Origin: Marinobacter sp. DY40_1A1
GTDB taxonomy: Bacteria > Pseudomonadota > Gammaproteobacteria > Pseudomonadales > Oleiphilaceae
Direction of reading: 5' to 3'
Assembly (NCBI RefSeq): GCF_016597815.1
Contig: NZ_VCHA01000006.1
Location: forward strand, 62,001-126,000
Length of the DNA: 64,000 nt
The position numbers were made by a program, and so were the translations under genes. The notes beneath the pieces are model-generated. The model was given only the letters and a program-made list of their open reading frames with translations, was not told the origin of the DNA and ran no database searches. This document shows positions 18,865 to 27,476 of this stretch, in pieces. The number at the start of each line of letters is the position of its first letter. The first letter of the stretch is position 1.

Positions 18865-19749
18865 TCAAGCGTTATAGACGACTTTCCCCAGTTCACTGAT
18901 ATCGTAACCACCGAGTGTTTCAGCGCGTTGTCTGAAGCGGGCACTGCGGGCAAACGCCAGCAAATGTTGGATCGCCGATTCAAAATAATGGCGTCGACGC
19001 ATCGCCAGGTCAAAGTGCTCTTGTTGCAGGGGAATAAATGCCAATCCCTGGCGCCGCGCCGCTGCTTCTATCCCTATCCCGATATCTGCCTCGCCCTGAC
19101 GAATAGCCAAGGCCAGATCGTCCTCACTGAGTGATGGGTGAGGGGCCCATGTAAGTTGGCGGGCATCGATGCGGTGTTGAGTCAGCAGGCTTTGCAGCAA
19201 GTGACTGACGCCCGCGTCTGGCTGTCGGTGCGCTACGCGTATGCCTGGGCGTGCTATATCCCCAAGCCGCTCGAGTCCATGTGGGTTATCGGTTGCCAGC
19301 AGGAGCCCTTGTTGGCGCTTTGCCCAGCGAATCAGCACCAGATCACGCATACCGCTCAAGCCCAAGGTGTCAGGATCGTTGTAATTCTGACTGTCAGCAT
19401 GCCAGATGTGCATGCCCGCGAGCATTGCCCGCCCGTCAACCAGTCTTTGCACGCCATCGCCGCTGCCCTGGCATAACAAAGCCAGTTCTGCGTTGCTCTC
19501 CTTTAAAGCCCATTCCAGCAATGGATCCTGGCTACCGGCAAGAACGGGAGGGATGGGAGAGCTGACAGCATCGTCGCCCTCCAGATGGTTCATCAGCCAT
19601 AAATCAATCCGCTGCCGTGGGAACAGAAGCTTCCCCGTTACACGCACACAGGGGATAACGCCCTGACTGACCAGGTCATAGACCTTGCGTTCTTTCAGGC
19701 GCAAGTACTCGGCAGCTTCAGCCGTGGTGAGGTAGGCGGGGAGGGGCAT
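18865..19749 (-). CDS. HTH regulator fused to periplasmic-binding-like (oxyanion) domain
   Basis: A 294-residue cytoplasmic protein. Residues 7-57 form an excisionase/MerR-like helix-turn-helix (YLTTAEAAEYLRLKERKVYDLV, VTGKLLFPRQRIDLWL). Residues about 75-290 resemble a type II periplasmic-binding domain of the molybdate/tungstate sort (LLEWALKES, DLVLIRWAKRQQGLLLATDNP, GEADIGIGIEAAARRQGLAFIPL) but without a signal peptide, so it should sense a ligand inside the cell. It is divergent from tupBCA and upstream of the MOT1-type gene; regulation of both by tungstate or molybdate is the obvious inference. It is not a ModE. Confidence 0.82.
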   Translation of the reverse strand: MPLPAYLTTAEAAEYLRLKERKVYDLVSQGVIPCVRVTGKLLFPRQRIDLWLMNHLEGDDAVSSPIPPVLAGSQDPLLEWALKESNAELALLCQGSGDGVQRLVDGRAMLAGMHIWHADSQNYNDPDTLGLSGMRDLVLIRWAKRQQGLLLATDNPHGLERLGDIARPGIRVAHRQPDAGVSHLLQSLLTQHRIDARQLTWAPHPSLSEDDLALAIRQGEADIGIGIEAAARRQGLAFIPLQQEHFDLAMRRRHYFESAIQHLLAFARSARFRQRAETLGGYDISELGKVVYNA

Positions 19750-19771
19750 CTATCTCTCCTGCAGGATAAAT

Positions 19772-19826
19772 ACAGCGTAAGGCTGTTTTGGGCTGCATAT
19801 TTTTCAATACGCTGTGCAAAGCGTAT
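19772..19826. promoter_or_regulatory. Candidate operator: three AGCGTA half-sites between regulator and tupB
   Basis: ACAGCGTA (19772-19779) is the exact complement of TACGCTGT (19808-19815), and ATACGCT (19807-19813) is the exact complement of AGCGTAT (19820-19826) across a 6-base spacer. The sites lie in the only 117 bases that separate the regulator from tupB, as expected for an operator used by the divergent regulator. Confidence 0.5.
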
Positions 19827-19866
19827 CCATAAGCGCCACGATGCTCAAGATCAAGGAGTCGCAGCT

Positions 19867-20565
19867 GTGGAAAATAATGCGTTTTACGTAGCACTATCGC
19901 TACTGTTAAATCTCGACGCTTCGCTCTTTCAGATCGTGGCGCTCTCACTTCAGATTTCACTTCTCGCAGTGCTGATTGCGGCAGTGCTGGGTTTCCCTTT
20001 GGGGGCTGCGGTGGCGATATGGCGTTTCCCCGGGCGCGGCGGAATGATTGTTGCCCTCAACGCACTGATGGGACTGCCACCGGTTGTGGCCGGGCTTATG
20101 GTGTATTTGCTGCTATCGCGCGCTGGCCCGCTTGGAGAGTGGGGGCTGCTGTTTACACCAGGCGCTATGATATTTGCGCAGGTGGTGCTGGTATTACCTA
20201 TTCTGGCAGCACTTTCCCGGCAGAAAGTGGAGGAGCTTCTGGGTGAATACAGGGAGCAGTTTGTTTCACTGGGCATGTCACACTCACGCATGATGCCCAC
20301 TCTGTTGTGGGACGCACGTTTTGCGCTGCTAACCGTTCTGCTTGCCGGCTTTGGCCGCGCCAGTGCCGAGGTGGGTGCTGTAATGATGGTGGGCGGCAAT
20401 ATTGATGGCGTTACTCGGGTAATGACCACCTCCATCGTCCTGGAAACCGGCAAGGGTAACCTGCCTCTTGCACTGGGTCTGGGCATTGTCCTGCTCACGC
20501 TGGTGATGCTGATCAATGCTGGCGCCTATCTGGTGGGTGAGTTGACCAGGAGGCGGGTAGGGTGA
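19867..20565 (+). CDS. tupB: Tungstate ABC transporter permease TupB
   Basis: A 232-residue inner-membrane protein with five or six helices and the permease motif EQFVSLGMSHSRMMPTLLWDARFALLTVLLAGFGRASAEVGAV (the EAA loop region). The family is the TupB/WtpB-like permease of tungstate importers. It starts with GTG at 19867, with AAGGAG seven bases upstream. The last bases overlap the GTG of tupC. Confidence 0.88.
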   Translation: MENNAFYVALSLLLNLDASLFQIVALSLQISLLAVLIAAVLGFPLGAAVAIWRFPGRGGMIVALNALMGLPPVVAGLMVYLLLSRAGPLGEWGLLFTPGAMIFAQVVLVLPILAALSRQKVEELLGEYREQFVSLGMSHSRMMPTLLWDARFALLTVLLAGFGRASAEVGAVMMVGGNIDGVTRVMTTSIVLETGKGNLPLALGLGIVLLTLVMLINAGAYLVGELTRRRVG

Positions 20566-21305
20566 CGGCCTTTCAGGTTCCACGTCTCGCGTCGTCCATC
20601 CTGTCTCCGTCACCGGAGCTCTGCTTTAAGGATGTCAGCTTCAGCCATGAGGACAAGGTGCTGTTGGGGCCTTGCTCATTTACCCTCAAAGGCGCCGGTC
20701 CCACTCTTGTGATGGGTCCTAATGGAGCGGGCAAAAGTCTTCTGTTGCGGCTGTCACATGGCCTGCTTCTGCCGACCCAGGGGCAGATTACATGGTCAGG
20801 TGAGATTCGGCCTCGTCAGGCGATGGTCTTTCAGCAACCTGTGCTTTTGCGTCGTTCGGCTGTTGCTAATCTGATTCACGCTTTGGCAGTTAATAACGTG
20901 CCCCGCAGAGAGCGCGTAAAGCTGGCGCACGATGCGCTTGAGCGTTTCGGCCTCACCGCCTGCTGTAATACGCCGGCTCGGGTACTTTCTGGCGGTGAGC
21001 AACAGCGCCTGACACTGGCGCGGGCCTGGGTACTTTCACCACAGGTGCTGTTTTTGGATGAACCCACCTCCGCGCTCGACCCGGCGGCGATTAAAGCCGT
21101 GGAGGCGGCCGTACATGAGTTTCATCAGCGAGGAACCCGCATTGTGATGACCACCCATGATCTGCATCAGGCAAAGCGACTCGCCGGGGACATCCTTTTT
21201 CTGTCGGGCGGGAAGGTGCGTGAGCACAGCCCGGCCGAAGCATTTTTTGAAAAACCCGTCTCGCGAGAGGCGCAGGCGTACATGGCAGGAGAACTGGTCG
21301 AATAA
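20562..21305 (+). CDS. tupC: Tungstate ABC transporter ATP-binding protein TupC
   Basis: A 247-residue ABC ATPase: Walker A GPNGAGKS near 51, Q-loop VFQQP, signature LSGGEQQRL, Walker B LFLDEPTSALD and H-loop TTHD. Gene position between tupB and tupA sets its partner. GTG at 20562 overlaps the tupB stop (GTGA) and has AGGAGG upstream. Confidence 0.9.
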   Translation: MTAFQVPRLASSILSPSPELCFKDVSFSHEDKVLLGPCSFTLKGAGPTLVMGPNGAGKSLLLRLSHGLLLPTQGQITWSGEIRPRQAMVFQQPVLLRRSAVANLIHALAVNNVPRRERVKLAHDALERFGLTACCNTPARVLSGGEQQRLTLARAWVLSPQVLFLDEPTSALDPAAIKAVEAAVHEFHQRGTRIVMTTHDLHQAKRLAGDILFLSGGKVREHSPAEAFFEKPVSREAQAYMAGELVE

Positions 21306-21337
21306 TTCGGCCCTTCAATAAAAAAGGAGAAAACAAG

Positions 21338-22144
21338 ATGAAGAAGACGTTAAATTTGTTGCTCGCGGGTGTAGCCAGCATGGGCCTCGCGTTTGCCGCT
21401 TGCGCTGAGGATTACATCACTCTGGCATCAACCACATCAACCGAGAATTCAGGGCTGTTCGCATCCATTTTGCCGAAGTTTGAAGACACCACTGGCATTC
21501 AGGTTCGCGTGGTTGCCGTGGGTACTGGTCAGGCTTTTGAAATTGCCCGTCGCGGTGATGCCGATAGCCTTCTGGTCCACGACACCGCAGGCGAAAAACG
21601 CTTTGTCGAGAATGGCTTTGCCACCGAGCGGGCCGATGTCATGTACAACGACTTCGTATTGATTGGCCCCGCCAATGATCCTGCCAATATCAGGCAGGCC
21701 CAGAGCGCAGAGGAGGCTTTTGCAGCGATCGCCAAGGCCGAGGCACCGTTTGCGTCACGCGGTGATGACAGCGGCACCAACCGTGCCGAGTTGAGGCACT
21801 GGAAAAACGCCGGCGTTGATCCTGACGGCGACTGGTACCGCGAACTGGGCAGTGGAATGGGGCCAACGCTCAATACTGCAGCTGCAATGGATGCTTATGT
21901 AATGTCGGATCGCGCTACATGGGTGGCTTTTGGTAACCGCCAGAACCTGACCCTGCTTTTCGAAGGTGATAAGGTGTTGTTCAATCAGTATGGCAGCTTG
22001 CTGATGTCTGAAGAGAAACATCCCCATCTCAAGCATGACCTTGCACAACAGTGGCATAACTGGCTGATCTCCGAAGACGGCCAGCAGGCGATTGCCGACT
22101 TCAAGGTGGACGGGCAGCAGCTGTTTTTCCCGAATGCCAAATAG
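21338..22144 (+). CDS. tupA: Tungstate-binding periplasmic protein TupA
   Basis: A 268-residue periplasmic protein with a signal peptide (TLNLLLAGVASMGLAFAACA). The mature start ITLASTTSTENSGLFASILP is the TupA signature (TTST). VGTGQAFEIARRGDADSLLVHD and SRGDDSGTNRAEL are the other conserved oxyanion-contact segments. The family binds tungstate with very high preference over molybdate, though selectivity cannot be read from sequence alone. AAGGAGA precedes the ATG. The substrate-binding gene is last in the operon here. Confidence 0.9.
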   Translation: MKKTLNLLLAGVASMGLAFAACAEDYITLASTTSTENSGLFASILPKFEDTTGIQVRVVAVGTGQAFEIARRGDADSLLVHDTAGEKRFVENGFATERADVMYNDFVLIGPANDPANIRQAQSAEEAFAAIAKAEAPFASRGDDSGTNRAELRHWKNAGVDPDGDWYRELGSGMGPTLNTAAAMDAYVMSDRATWVAFGNRQNLTLLFEGDKVLFNQYGSLLMSEEKHPHLKHDLAQQWHNWLISEDGQQAIADFKVDGQQLFFPNAK

Positions 22145-22209
22145 GCTAATCTCTGGCATTATCCGAACACATTCCACTCGGGGCCGTCCATGAGGCGGCT
22201 TTAGCAAAC

Positions 22210-23079
22210 ATGACGATTGACCTCATACTTCCAGATCCTGAAGATCCTCGCCTGTCCCGTGCCGTTGAGGGTGTTGATGAAAACGGCCAGGGCAAATCAA
22301 TCAGGGTAATAGAAGAGCGGCCCCTGACTATCTACCTGAATAGCCAGGAAATCGTCACGGCCATGACCATCGGCGATCACCCGGAGTATCTGGCGCTCGG
22401 CTTTTTGCTGAATCAGGGTATGCTGAAAAAGAGCGACCAGATCACCGGGATTGATTTCGACGAAGAACTTGAAGTTGTCGTGGTTCGTACGGCGGGCGTT
22501 ACCGATGTCGAGGATAAGCTGGAAAAGAAAACCCGTACCTCGGGTTGCGCTGTGGGTACGGTTTTTGGTGACATGATGGCTGGGCTTGAGGGGCTGACAC
22601 TGCCGGACACGCCAGTACACACCAGCACCTTTTACGATCTGTCCTACCAGATTAACCACACGCCCAGCCTGTACATGGAAACCGGCGCCATTCATGGCAC
22701 GGCTTTGTGTCAGGGCCGCAAAGTCCTTGCCTACATGGAAGACGTGGGGCGCCACAATGCGGTCGACAAGATCGCAGGCTGGATGTACCTGAGCGGTGTC
22801 CCGGCAGCAGACAAAGTTCTCTACACCACCGGGCGCTTAACCTCTGAAATGGTGATCAAAACGGCGCTGATGGGCATCCCGACCCTGATCAGCCGGTCGG
22901 GCTTTACGGCCTGGGGTGTCGATATTGCACAGCAGGTCGGGTTGACGCTGATCGGGCGGATGCGAGGCAAGAAATTTACCTGCCTCAGTGGCCAGCATCG
23001 CTTGGTGTTTGACCAGGATTTGTCCCTGGTGCCGGACGAAGACAAAAAACAGCGTCGAAAAGGGGCAGTGCATGACTGA
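22210..23079 (+). CDS. fdhD: Formate dehydrogenase sulfurtransferase FdhD
   Basis: A 289-residue FdhD-family protein. It transfers sulfur from the IscS desulfurase to the metal of the bis-guanine-dinucleotide cofactor of formate dehydrogenases. Signatures visible: LYLNSQEIVTAMTIGDHPEYLALGFLLNQG, METGAIHGTALCQG, MEDVGRHNAVDKIAGWM, YTTGRLTSEMVIK. The usual catalytic CxxC is reduced to one Cys (C113 in RTSGCAVGT; the fourth position is Gly). It overlaps mobA and sits behind tupA. Confidence 0.92.
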   Translation: MTIDLILPDPEDPRLSRAVEGVDENGQGKSIRVIEERPLTIYLNSQEIVTAMTIGDHPEYLALGFLLNQGMLKKSDQITGIDFDEELEVVVVRTAGVTDVEDKLEKKTRTSGCAVGTVFGDMMAGLEGLTLPDTPVHTSTFYDLSYQINHTPSLYMETGAIHGTALCQGRKVLAYMEDVGRHNAVDKIAGWMYLSGVPAADKVLYTTGRLTSEMVIKTALMGIPTLISRSGFTAWGVDIAQQVGLTLIGRMRGKKFTCLSGQHRLVFDQDLSLVPDEDKKQRRKGAVHD

Positions 23080-23659
23080 GTGCGCGGTTATTCTGGCAGG
23101 TGGCCAGGCAAATCGGATGGGCGGTGGCGACAAAGGTCGCCTGATGCTGGGCGACAAGTCATTAATTGACCGTGTCATTGAGCGAATTTCTCCGCAGGTT
23201 GAGGCTATTGTACTGAATGCCAACGGGGATCTGAGCCGGTTCGACGACCTGAATTTACCTGTGGTGCCCGACTCTATCGGCGACTTTCCGGGGCCTTTGG
23301 CCGGTGTTCTTGCGGGAATGGATTGGGCAGCGGAGCGGGGCCATGAATGGCTGATCAGCGTCGCAGCTGATACGCCTTCGTTCCCCAGGAATCTGGCAGA
23401 CCGGCTGGCCGCGTACGATACGCCTGTGGTGCTGGCTGCCACGCCAGACCCGGTGCGCGGTCGACTGCCCCAGCCGACCTTTGGCCGCTGGCGGGTCTCG
23501 TTGCGGGATGAATTGCGAGCAGCGCTGAACGACGGAGTGCGCAAAATCCGTCAGTGGACTCAAACCCAGGGCGAAACTCTGGTGGTTTTTAATGAAGGCG
23601 ACTTTTTCAACATCAATACGCCAGAAGACCTGGCCTGGGCGGAGAAAAATCTCAAGTGA
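23072..23659 (+). CDS. mobA: Molybdenum cofactor guanylyltransferase MobA
   Basis: A 195-residue nucleotidyltransferase. The N-terminal AVILAGGQANRMGGGDKGRL is the GTP-binding consensus, with PLAGVLAGMDW, ISVAADTPSFP and NINTPEDL further on. It attaches GMP to the molybdopterin cofactor, giving the guanine dinucleotide used by DMSO-reductase-family enzymes such as formate dehydrogenase. ATG at 23072 overlaps the end of fdhD; its stop overlaps the GTG of mobB. Confidence 0.93.
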   Translation: MTECAVILAGGQANRMGGGDKGRLMLGDKSLIDRVIERISPQVEAIVLNANGDLSRFDDLNLPVVPDSIGDFPGPLAGVLAGMDWAAERGHEWLISVAADTPSFPRNLADRLAAYDTPVVLAATPDPVRGRLPQPTFGRWRVSLRDELRAALNDGVRKIRQWTQTQGETLVVFNEGDFFNINTPEDLAWAEKNLK

Positions 23660-24192
23660 ATGTTATCGGCATCGTGGGCTGGAAAAACTCCGGAAAAACC
23701 ACTCTGGCCAGTGCATTAATTCGTGAGCTTTCCGGCAGAGGGTTAACCGTCAACTCGATCAAGCACGCCCATCACATGGTGGACGTGGATCAGCCTGGTA
23801 CTGACAGCTACAAACACCGCGAAGCTGGCGCCCAGGAGGTCATCCTGGCCGGTGGTCAGCGTTTCGCCATCATGCACGAACTCCGGGGAGCCAAAGAGCC
23901 TACGCTGGATGTATTGCTGGCTCGCCTGGGGTCGTGTGACTGGGTAGTAGTAGAGGGTTTCAAAACACACACACACCCTAAAATTGAGGTTCATCGCCGG
24001 AAAAGTTCGGGCTCGCCTCTTTTTAGAGAAGATAAAAGCATTGTGGCTGTTGCTGCAGACTACCCGGCTGACTTTCAGGGACCCGTGCTCGACGTAAACG
24101 ATGTAACCGCTATTGCAGACTTTGTTCTGAGCCGTGAAAAGCCACCGTCGGTATCCTCGGATACCAAACCATCGGATGCACAAAATCCATGA
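23656..24192 (+). CDS. mobB: Molybdopterin-guanine dinucleotide biosynthesis protein MobB
   Basis: A 178-residue P-loop protein: GWKNSGKTTLASALIREL near the start, IKHAHH, QPGTDSYKHREAGA and DWVVVEGFKTHTHPKIEVHR. MobB binds GTP and is thought to help MobA. It starts at the GTG at 23656 (GTGA overlap with mobA) and its stop overlaps the moeA start (ATGA). Confidence 0.92.
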   Translation: MNVIGIVGWKNSGKTTLASALIRELSGRGLTVNSIKHAHHMVDVDQPGTDSYKHREAGAQEVILAGGQRFAIMHELRGAKEPTLDVLLARLGSCDWVVVEGFKTHTHPKIEVHRRKSSGSPLFREDKSIVAVAADYPADFQGPVLDVNDVTAIADFVLSREKPPSVSSDTKPSDAQNP

Positions 24193-25436
24193 GTATGCTT
24201 CGTAACGACTGTTTTGCACTCCCCCCTGGAGTTAACTGGACGCCGGTCGAAGAGGCGCTGGAGCGGCTGCGGTCACGCTTGCACCCCGTAGTGGATGTGC
24301 AACGCTCAGTTCCGCTGGCAGAAATTAATGGACGTATTCTGGCAAGCGACGTTTATGCGCCGCGAGCTCACCCCCCAAGTGATAACTCTGCGGTTGATGG
24401 CTATGCCTTTGCCGGCCCGCTAACGGAGGTGCCCAGCATTCTGCCTCTCGTGGAAGGTCGCAGTGCCGCCGGAGAGCCTTATAAGGAGCGAGTGCCCGAG
24501 GGGTATGCTATACGGATTCTGACCGGCGCGGTCATTCCGGACGGCACGGATACGGTCGTCCTGGAGGAAGACAGCGAAATCACCGATGGCCGGTTGCACC
24601 TGAACGGCACCTTGAAAGCCGGTGCCAATGCCCGCAGAGCGGGTGAGGACATCAAGGTTCAGGACAAGATTCTCACTGCGGGAACCCGACTGAACCCAAC
24701 CCATATTTCGGTGCTCGCAAGTGTGGGGGTCGAATCAGTTGATGTGTATAACCGGCTACGGGTTGGCGTGCTATCAACGGGTGATGAGGTAAAGCCGGTA
24801 GGCGCAGCGGTTACGGACTGGCAGATATACGACGCCAACCGCCCGATGCTGAGCGCTTTGATTACGCAGCTTGGTTATGAGTTGGTTGATCTTGGCCATG
24901 TGCTTGACCGCCCGGAAGAAGTGAAGGCCGCGTTGGTGCGGGGAGCGGAGGAGTGCGATCTGGTCCTGACCAGCGGGGGAGTGTCTGCCGGTGACGAAGA
25001 CCGGGTTTCTGAAGCCCTGAAAGAGCACGGCGAAATCAGCAACTGGCGCATCGCTATCAAGCCCGGAAGACCGCTGGCACTTGCCATGTACCAAGGAACA
25101 CCTGTGGTAGGCTTGCCGGGTAACCCTGTGGCTGCCTGGGTTTGTGCGCTGAGGTTTGGCGCACCGGCGATGGCTTTGCTGGCCGGGGCGGAGTGGTTTG
25201 AACCCCAGGGTTATCTTGTGCCGGCCAATTTTTCGAAGAACAAAAAACGAGGCCGCAGTGAGATGCTGCGGGCCCGGATTCGGGAAGGGCAGGTTGAGGT
25301 ATTCGGATCTGAAGGCTCTGGTCGGGTAACCGGACTGGCTTGGTCTGAAGGCCTGGTAGAGCTGGATGAGGCCGCCATGCAAATTGAGCCGGGCACCCCT
25401 GTACGGTTTATTCCATACGGCAGCTTCGGGCTTTGA
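24189..25436 (+). CDS. moeA: Molybdopterin molybdenumtransferase MoeA (first copy)
   Basis: A 415-residue MoeA. Signatures: PPSDNSAVDGYAF, RILTGAVIPDGTDTVVLEED, STGDEVKPVG, SGGVSAGDED, KPGRPLALAMYQGTPVVGLPGNP. It inserts molybdate or tungstate into adenylated molybdopterin. Its KPG-R-P motif differs from the KPG-K-P of the second copy at 37698-38909. It is the last gene of tupBCA-fdhD-mobA-mobB-moeA and ends one base before the stop of the convergent DUF6505 gene, so no terminator fits between. Confidence 0.93.
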   Translation: MSMLRNDCFALPPGVNWTPVEEALERLRSRLHPVVDVQRSVPLAEINGRILASDVYAPRAHPPSDNSAVDGYAFAGPLTEVPSILPLVEGRSAAGEPYKERVPEGYAIRILTGAVIPDGTDTVVLEEDSEITDGRLHLNGTLKAGANARRAGEDIKVQDKILTAGTRLNPTHISVLASVGVESVDVYNRLRVGVLSTGDEVKPVGAAVTDWQIYDANRPMLSALITQLGYELVDLGHVLDRPEEVKAALVRGAEECDLVLTSGGVSAGDEDRVSEALKEHGEISNWRIAIKPGRPLALAMYQGTPVVGLPGNPVAAWVCALRFGAPAMALLAGAEWFEPQGYLVPANFSKNKKRGRSEMLRARIREGQVEVFGSEGSGRVTGLAWSEGLVELDEAAMQIEPGTPVRFIPYGSFGL

Positions 25437-25913
25437 TCAGTCAACGCTGCCATGGACCGCAAATGCCTCGAGTGAGGCATCTTGCGGTGCCCGGGAACGG
25501 TAGGTTTCCTCTACACCCAGCTCGGTCAGCGTGCGGCTGACCATCAGCAGAGTGTTGTCCTCGAAGTCCTCGCACATAGCTCGCATCTGATCGATCTCAT
25601 CACAGGCCACAGTGTAGGCCGCGTCAAAATCCGGTGCTCCGTAGTGGTCAACAAATGTCTGGGCCAGGGCGGCCCGAATCTGCTCAAGCTCCGCGTCAGT
25701 AATATTACACACGCCAACAAAGCTGGCGCGACCGCCAGACTCAATGCTGTACCAGCCATTACTGAAGGCCTGGCGCGCTTTGCCCTTCAGTTCCGCTTCA
25801 GACCAGTTAGAGAACTCAAAGCCGCCGGAGATCGCCCATTCGCCGCTGGGTGCAGGTTTCTCAAATACGTTTTCGTCGGATATATCCAGCTGCAGGGTTC
25901 TGGCCAGTTTCAT
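25437..25913 (-). CDS. DUF6505 family protein
   Basis: A 158-residue soluble protein that I match to DUF6505 (FEFSNWSEAELKGKARQAFSNGWYSIESGGRASFVGVCNITDAELEQI is the recognisable core). No function is known. Acidic overall, no membrane segment, three Cys not arranged as a metal motif. Its start overlaps the stop of the lipoate-ligase-like gene (ATGA type), and it is the last gene of the leftward operon starting at the polyferredoxin. In related genomes this gene set sits beside formate dehydrogenase, from memory of the family context. Confidence 0.72.
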   Translation of the reverse strand: MKLARTLQLDISDENVFEKPAPSGEWAISGGFEFSNWSEAELKGKARQAFSNGWYSIESGGRASFVGVCNITDAELEQIRAALAQTFVDHYGAPDFDAAYTVACDEIDQMRAMCEDFEDNTLLMVSRTLTELGVEETYRSRAPQDASLEAFAVHGSVD

Positions 25914-26614
25914 ACGTGCTCCGCGAATTCAATCAAGCTCAATGTCTCGGTCATCACATCCTGACGCAACAGCATCCGGCCTTTTTCATCCAGGCCAACA
26001 AAGAGGCCCGGCCTTGGCCGCTCCACCGACTTGCCCAGCGTGTCGCAACGCGGCCGCCATTCCTTGTGCACGCGCTCAAAGCCACTGTCCATGAAATACG
26101 TCAACCATAAAAGCGTGTGCTTGGACCAGCTCTCCAGCAATGCCATGGGCGTCATATCAACGCAGCCTTCCTCGTAAAGACAGGTTTCGTCCGGATTATC
26201 TCCAGGCTCGTTAGCCTCCTGAATGAAAGGCACAGTGATGCCGATGACCAGCCAGTTTGGATGAGCCAAAGGGTCTGAAACATCCGCAGCGAATCGAATG
26301 CTGCCACAGAGGGCGCCATTGACCTTGATTCGGTCAGGCCATTGAAAATGCACCGGTACTTCAGGTGGCGCCAGAGCGCCAAGGCTCTCGGCAAGGCCTA
26401 TCTGGGCAACGTAGACTGCTTGAACGGCCTCTTCCAGGGTCGTTTCCGGTGCCAGCACCAACGCCGCCCGCAAGGTGTCGGCTGCCTCAGAGTAAAATAC
26501 CATGCCTGAATCAACACCTGCGATGGCCCGGCTGACCGCCTTGTTAAAGGGATCGATATGCCTGGGCACTACTTCTCCGGTGAGCAAAGGAGGGAACTGG
26601 GGTGATACAGTCAT
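25910..26614 (-). CDS. Biotin/lipoate ligase-like protein (DUF4444 type)
   Basis: A 234-residue protein. Residues about 5-170 resemble the biotin/lipoate protein ligase fold ([55 protein letters not shown]) and the rest a DUF4444-like C-terminal part (WKPxCDTLG-type [10 protein letters not shown]). The key segment after WPDRIKVNG reads ALCGSI, so the lysine used by true ligases at that point (G-x-K-x-G-G) appears to be Leu. It may bind a nucleotide or acyl group without ligating, or act on a special partner. Flanked and overlapped by mrp and DUF6505. Confidence 0.72.
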   Translation of the reverse strand: MTVSPQFPPLLTGEVVPRHIDPFNKAVSRAIAGVDSGMVFYSEAADTLRAALVLAPETTLEEAVQAVYVAQIGLAESLGALAPPEVPVHFQWPDRIKVNGALCGSIRFAADVSDPLAHPNWLVIGITVPFIQEANEPGDNPDETCLYEEGCVDMTPMALLESWSKHTLLWLTYFMDSGFERVHKEWRPRCDTLGKSVERPRPGLFVGLDEKGRMLLRQDVMTETLSLIEFAEHV

Positions 26615-27459
26615 TGGATAGCCCGGGCGTATAATTCGGAGGCAACAATTTCATCCGCGATGCGCTGGAAACTCATCGCTTGAGGACTATTTGGCTTTGA
26701 TACCACAATCGGAACGCCGCCGTCCGAACCGATTCGGATATCCAGATCCAATGGAATCTCGCCAAGGAAAGGCGCACCCAGTTTTTCAGCCTCTGCCCGC
26801 GCACCACCATGTCCGAATGGATGGTGCTCTTTATTGCACCCGTCACAGATGAAAGAGGCCATGTTTTCGATCAAGCCAAATAGCGGCACGTCCATTCGCT
26901 TGAACATATCAATGCCCTTGCGAGCGTCCATCAGTGCAATATCCTGGGGTGTTGATACGACAACCGCGCCGGCAACGAAAAACTTTTGGCTCAGAGTCAT
27001 CTGAACATCGCCGGTACCCGGCGGCAGATCGACTAACAGCACATCGAGTCGCCCCCACTCTACCTGGTTCATCATCTGTTGCAGCGCACCCATCAACATG
27101 GGCCCCCGCCAGACTATGGCTTCATCCTCTGGTGCCATCAGTCCCAGGGACATCAGGGTAACCCCGTGATTTCTCAAAGGCAGAATGGTGCTCCCATCCG
27201 GGCTGGAAGGACGACCGGAAACACCCAGCATACGGGGTTGGCTGGGGCCGTATACGTCGGCGTCCAGAAGGCCAACCTTGAGACCTTTTGACGCCAGGGC
27301 AACGGCCAGATTGGACGAAACCGTGGATTTGCCAACGCCACCCTTGCCTGAAGCAATGGCGATGATGCGATCAACGCCTCTGGGATTTTTGTCCTGAGGC
27401 CGGGGTGCGTCCGTTCCAATCAGATTCGGTTTTTTACCAACTTCGGTGTACTCGACCAT
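26611..27459 (-). CDS. Mrp/NBP35-type iron-sulfur carrier ATPase
   Basis: A 282-residue P-loop ATPase: deviant Walker [15 protein letters not shown] near residue 30, [23 protein letters not shown], and a CxxC pair in the [13 protein letters not shown] segment that bridges a 4Fe-4S cluster between two subunits in ApbC/NBP35 proteins. The long N-terminal domain of E. coli Mrp is absent. ATG at 27459 is preferred over a TTG at 27480. It lies 17 bases after the polyferredoxin, suggesting it loads clusters into that protein or into FdhA/FdhB. The housekeeping copy would be elsewhere. Confidence 0.88.
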   Translation of the reverse strand: MVEYTEVGKKPNLIGTDAPRPQDKNPRGVDRIIAIASGKGGVGKSTVSSNLAVALASKGLKVGLLDADVYGPSQPRMLGVSGRPSSPDGSTILPLRNHGVTLMSLGLMAPEDEAIVWRGPMLMGALQQMMNQVEWGRLDVLLVDLPPGTGDVQMTLSQKFFVAGAVVVSTPQDIALMDARKGIDMFKRMDVPLFGLIENMASFICDGCNKEHHPFGHGGARAEAEKLGAPFLGEIPLDLDIRIGSDGGVPIVVSKPNSPQAMSFQRIADEIVASELYARAIQ

Positions 27460-27476
27460 GGTGTATCCCGTTGTTA

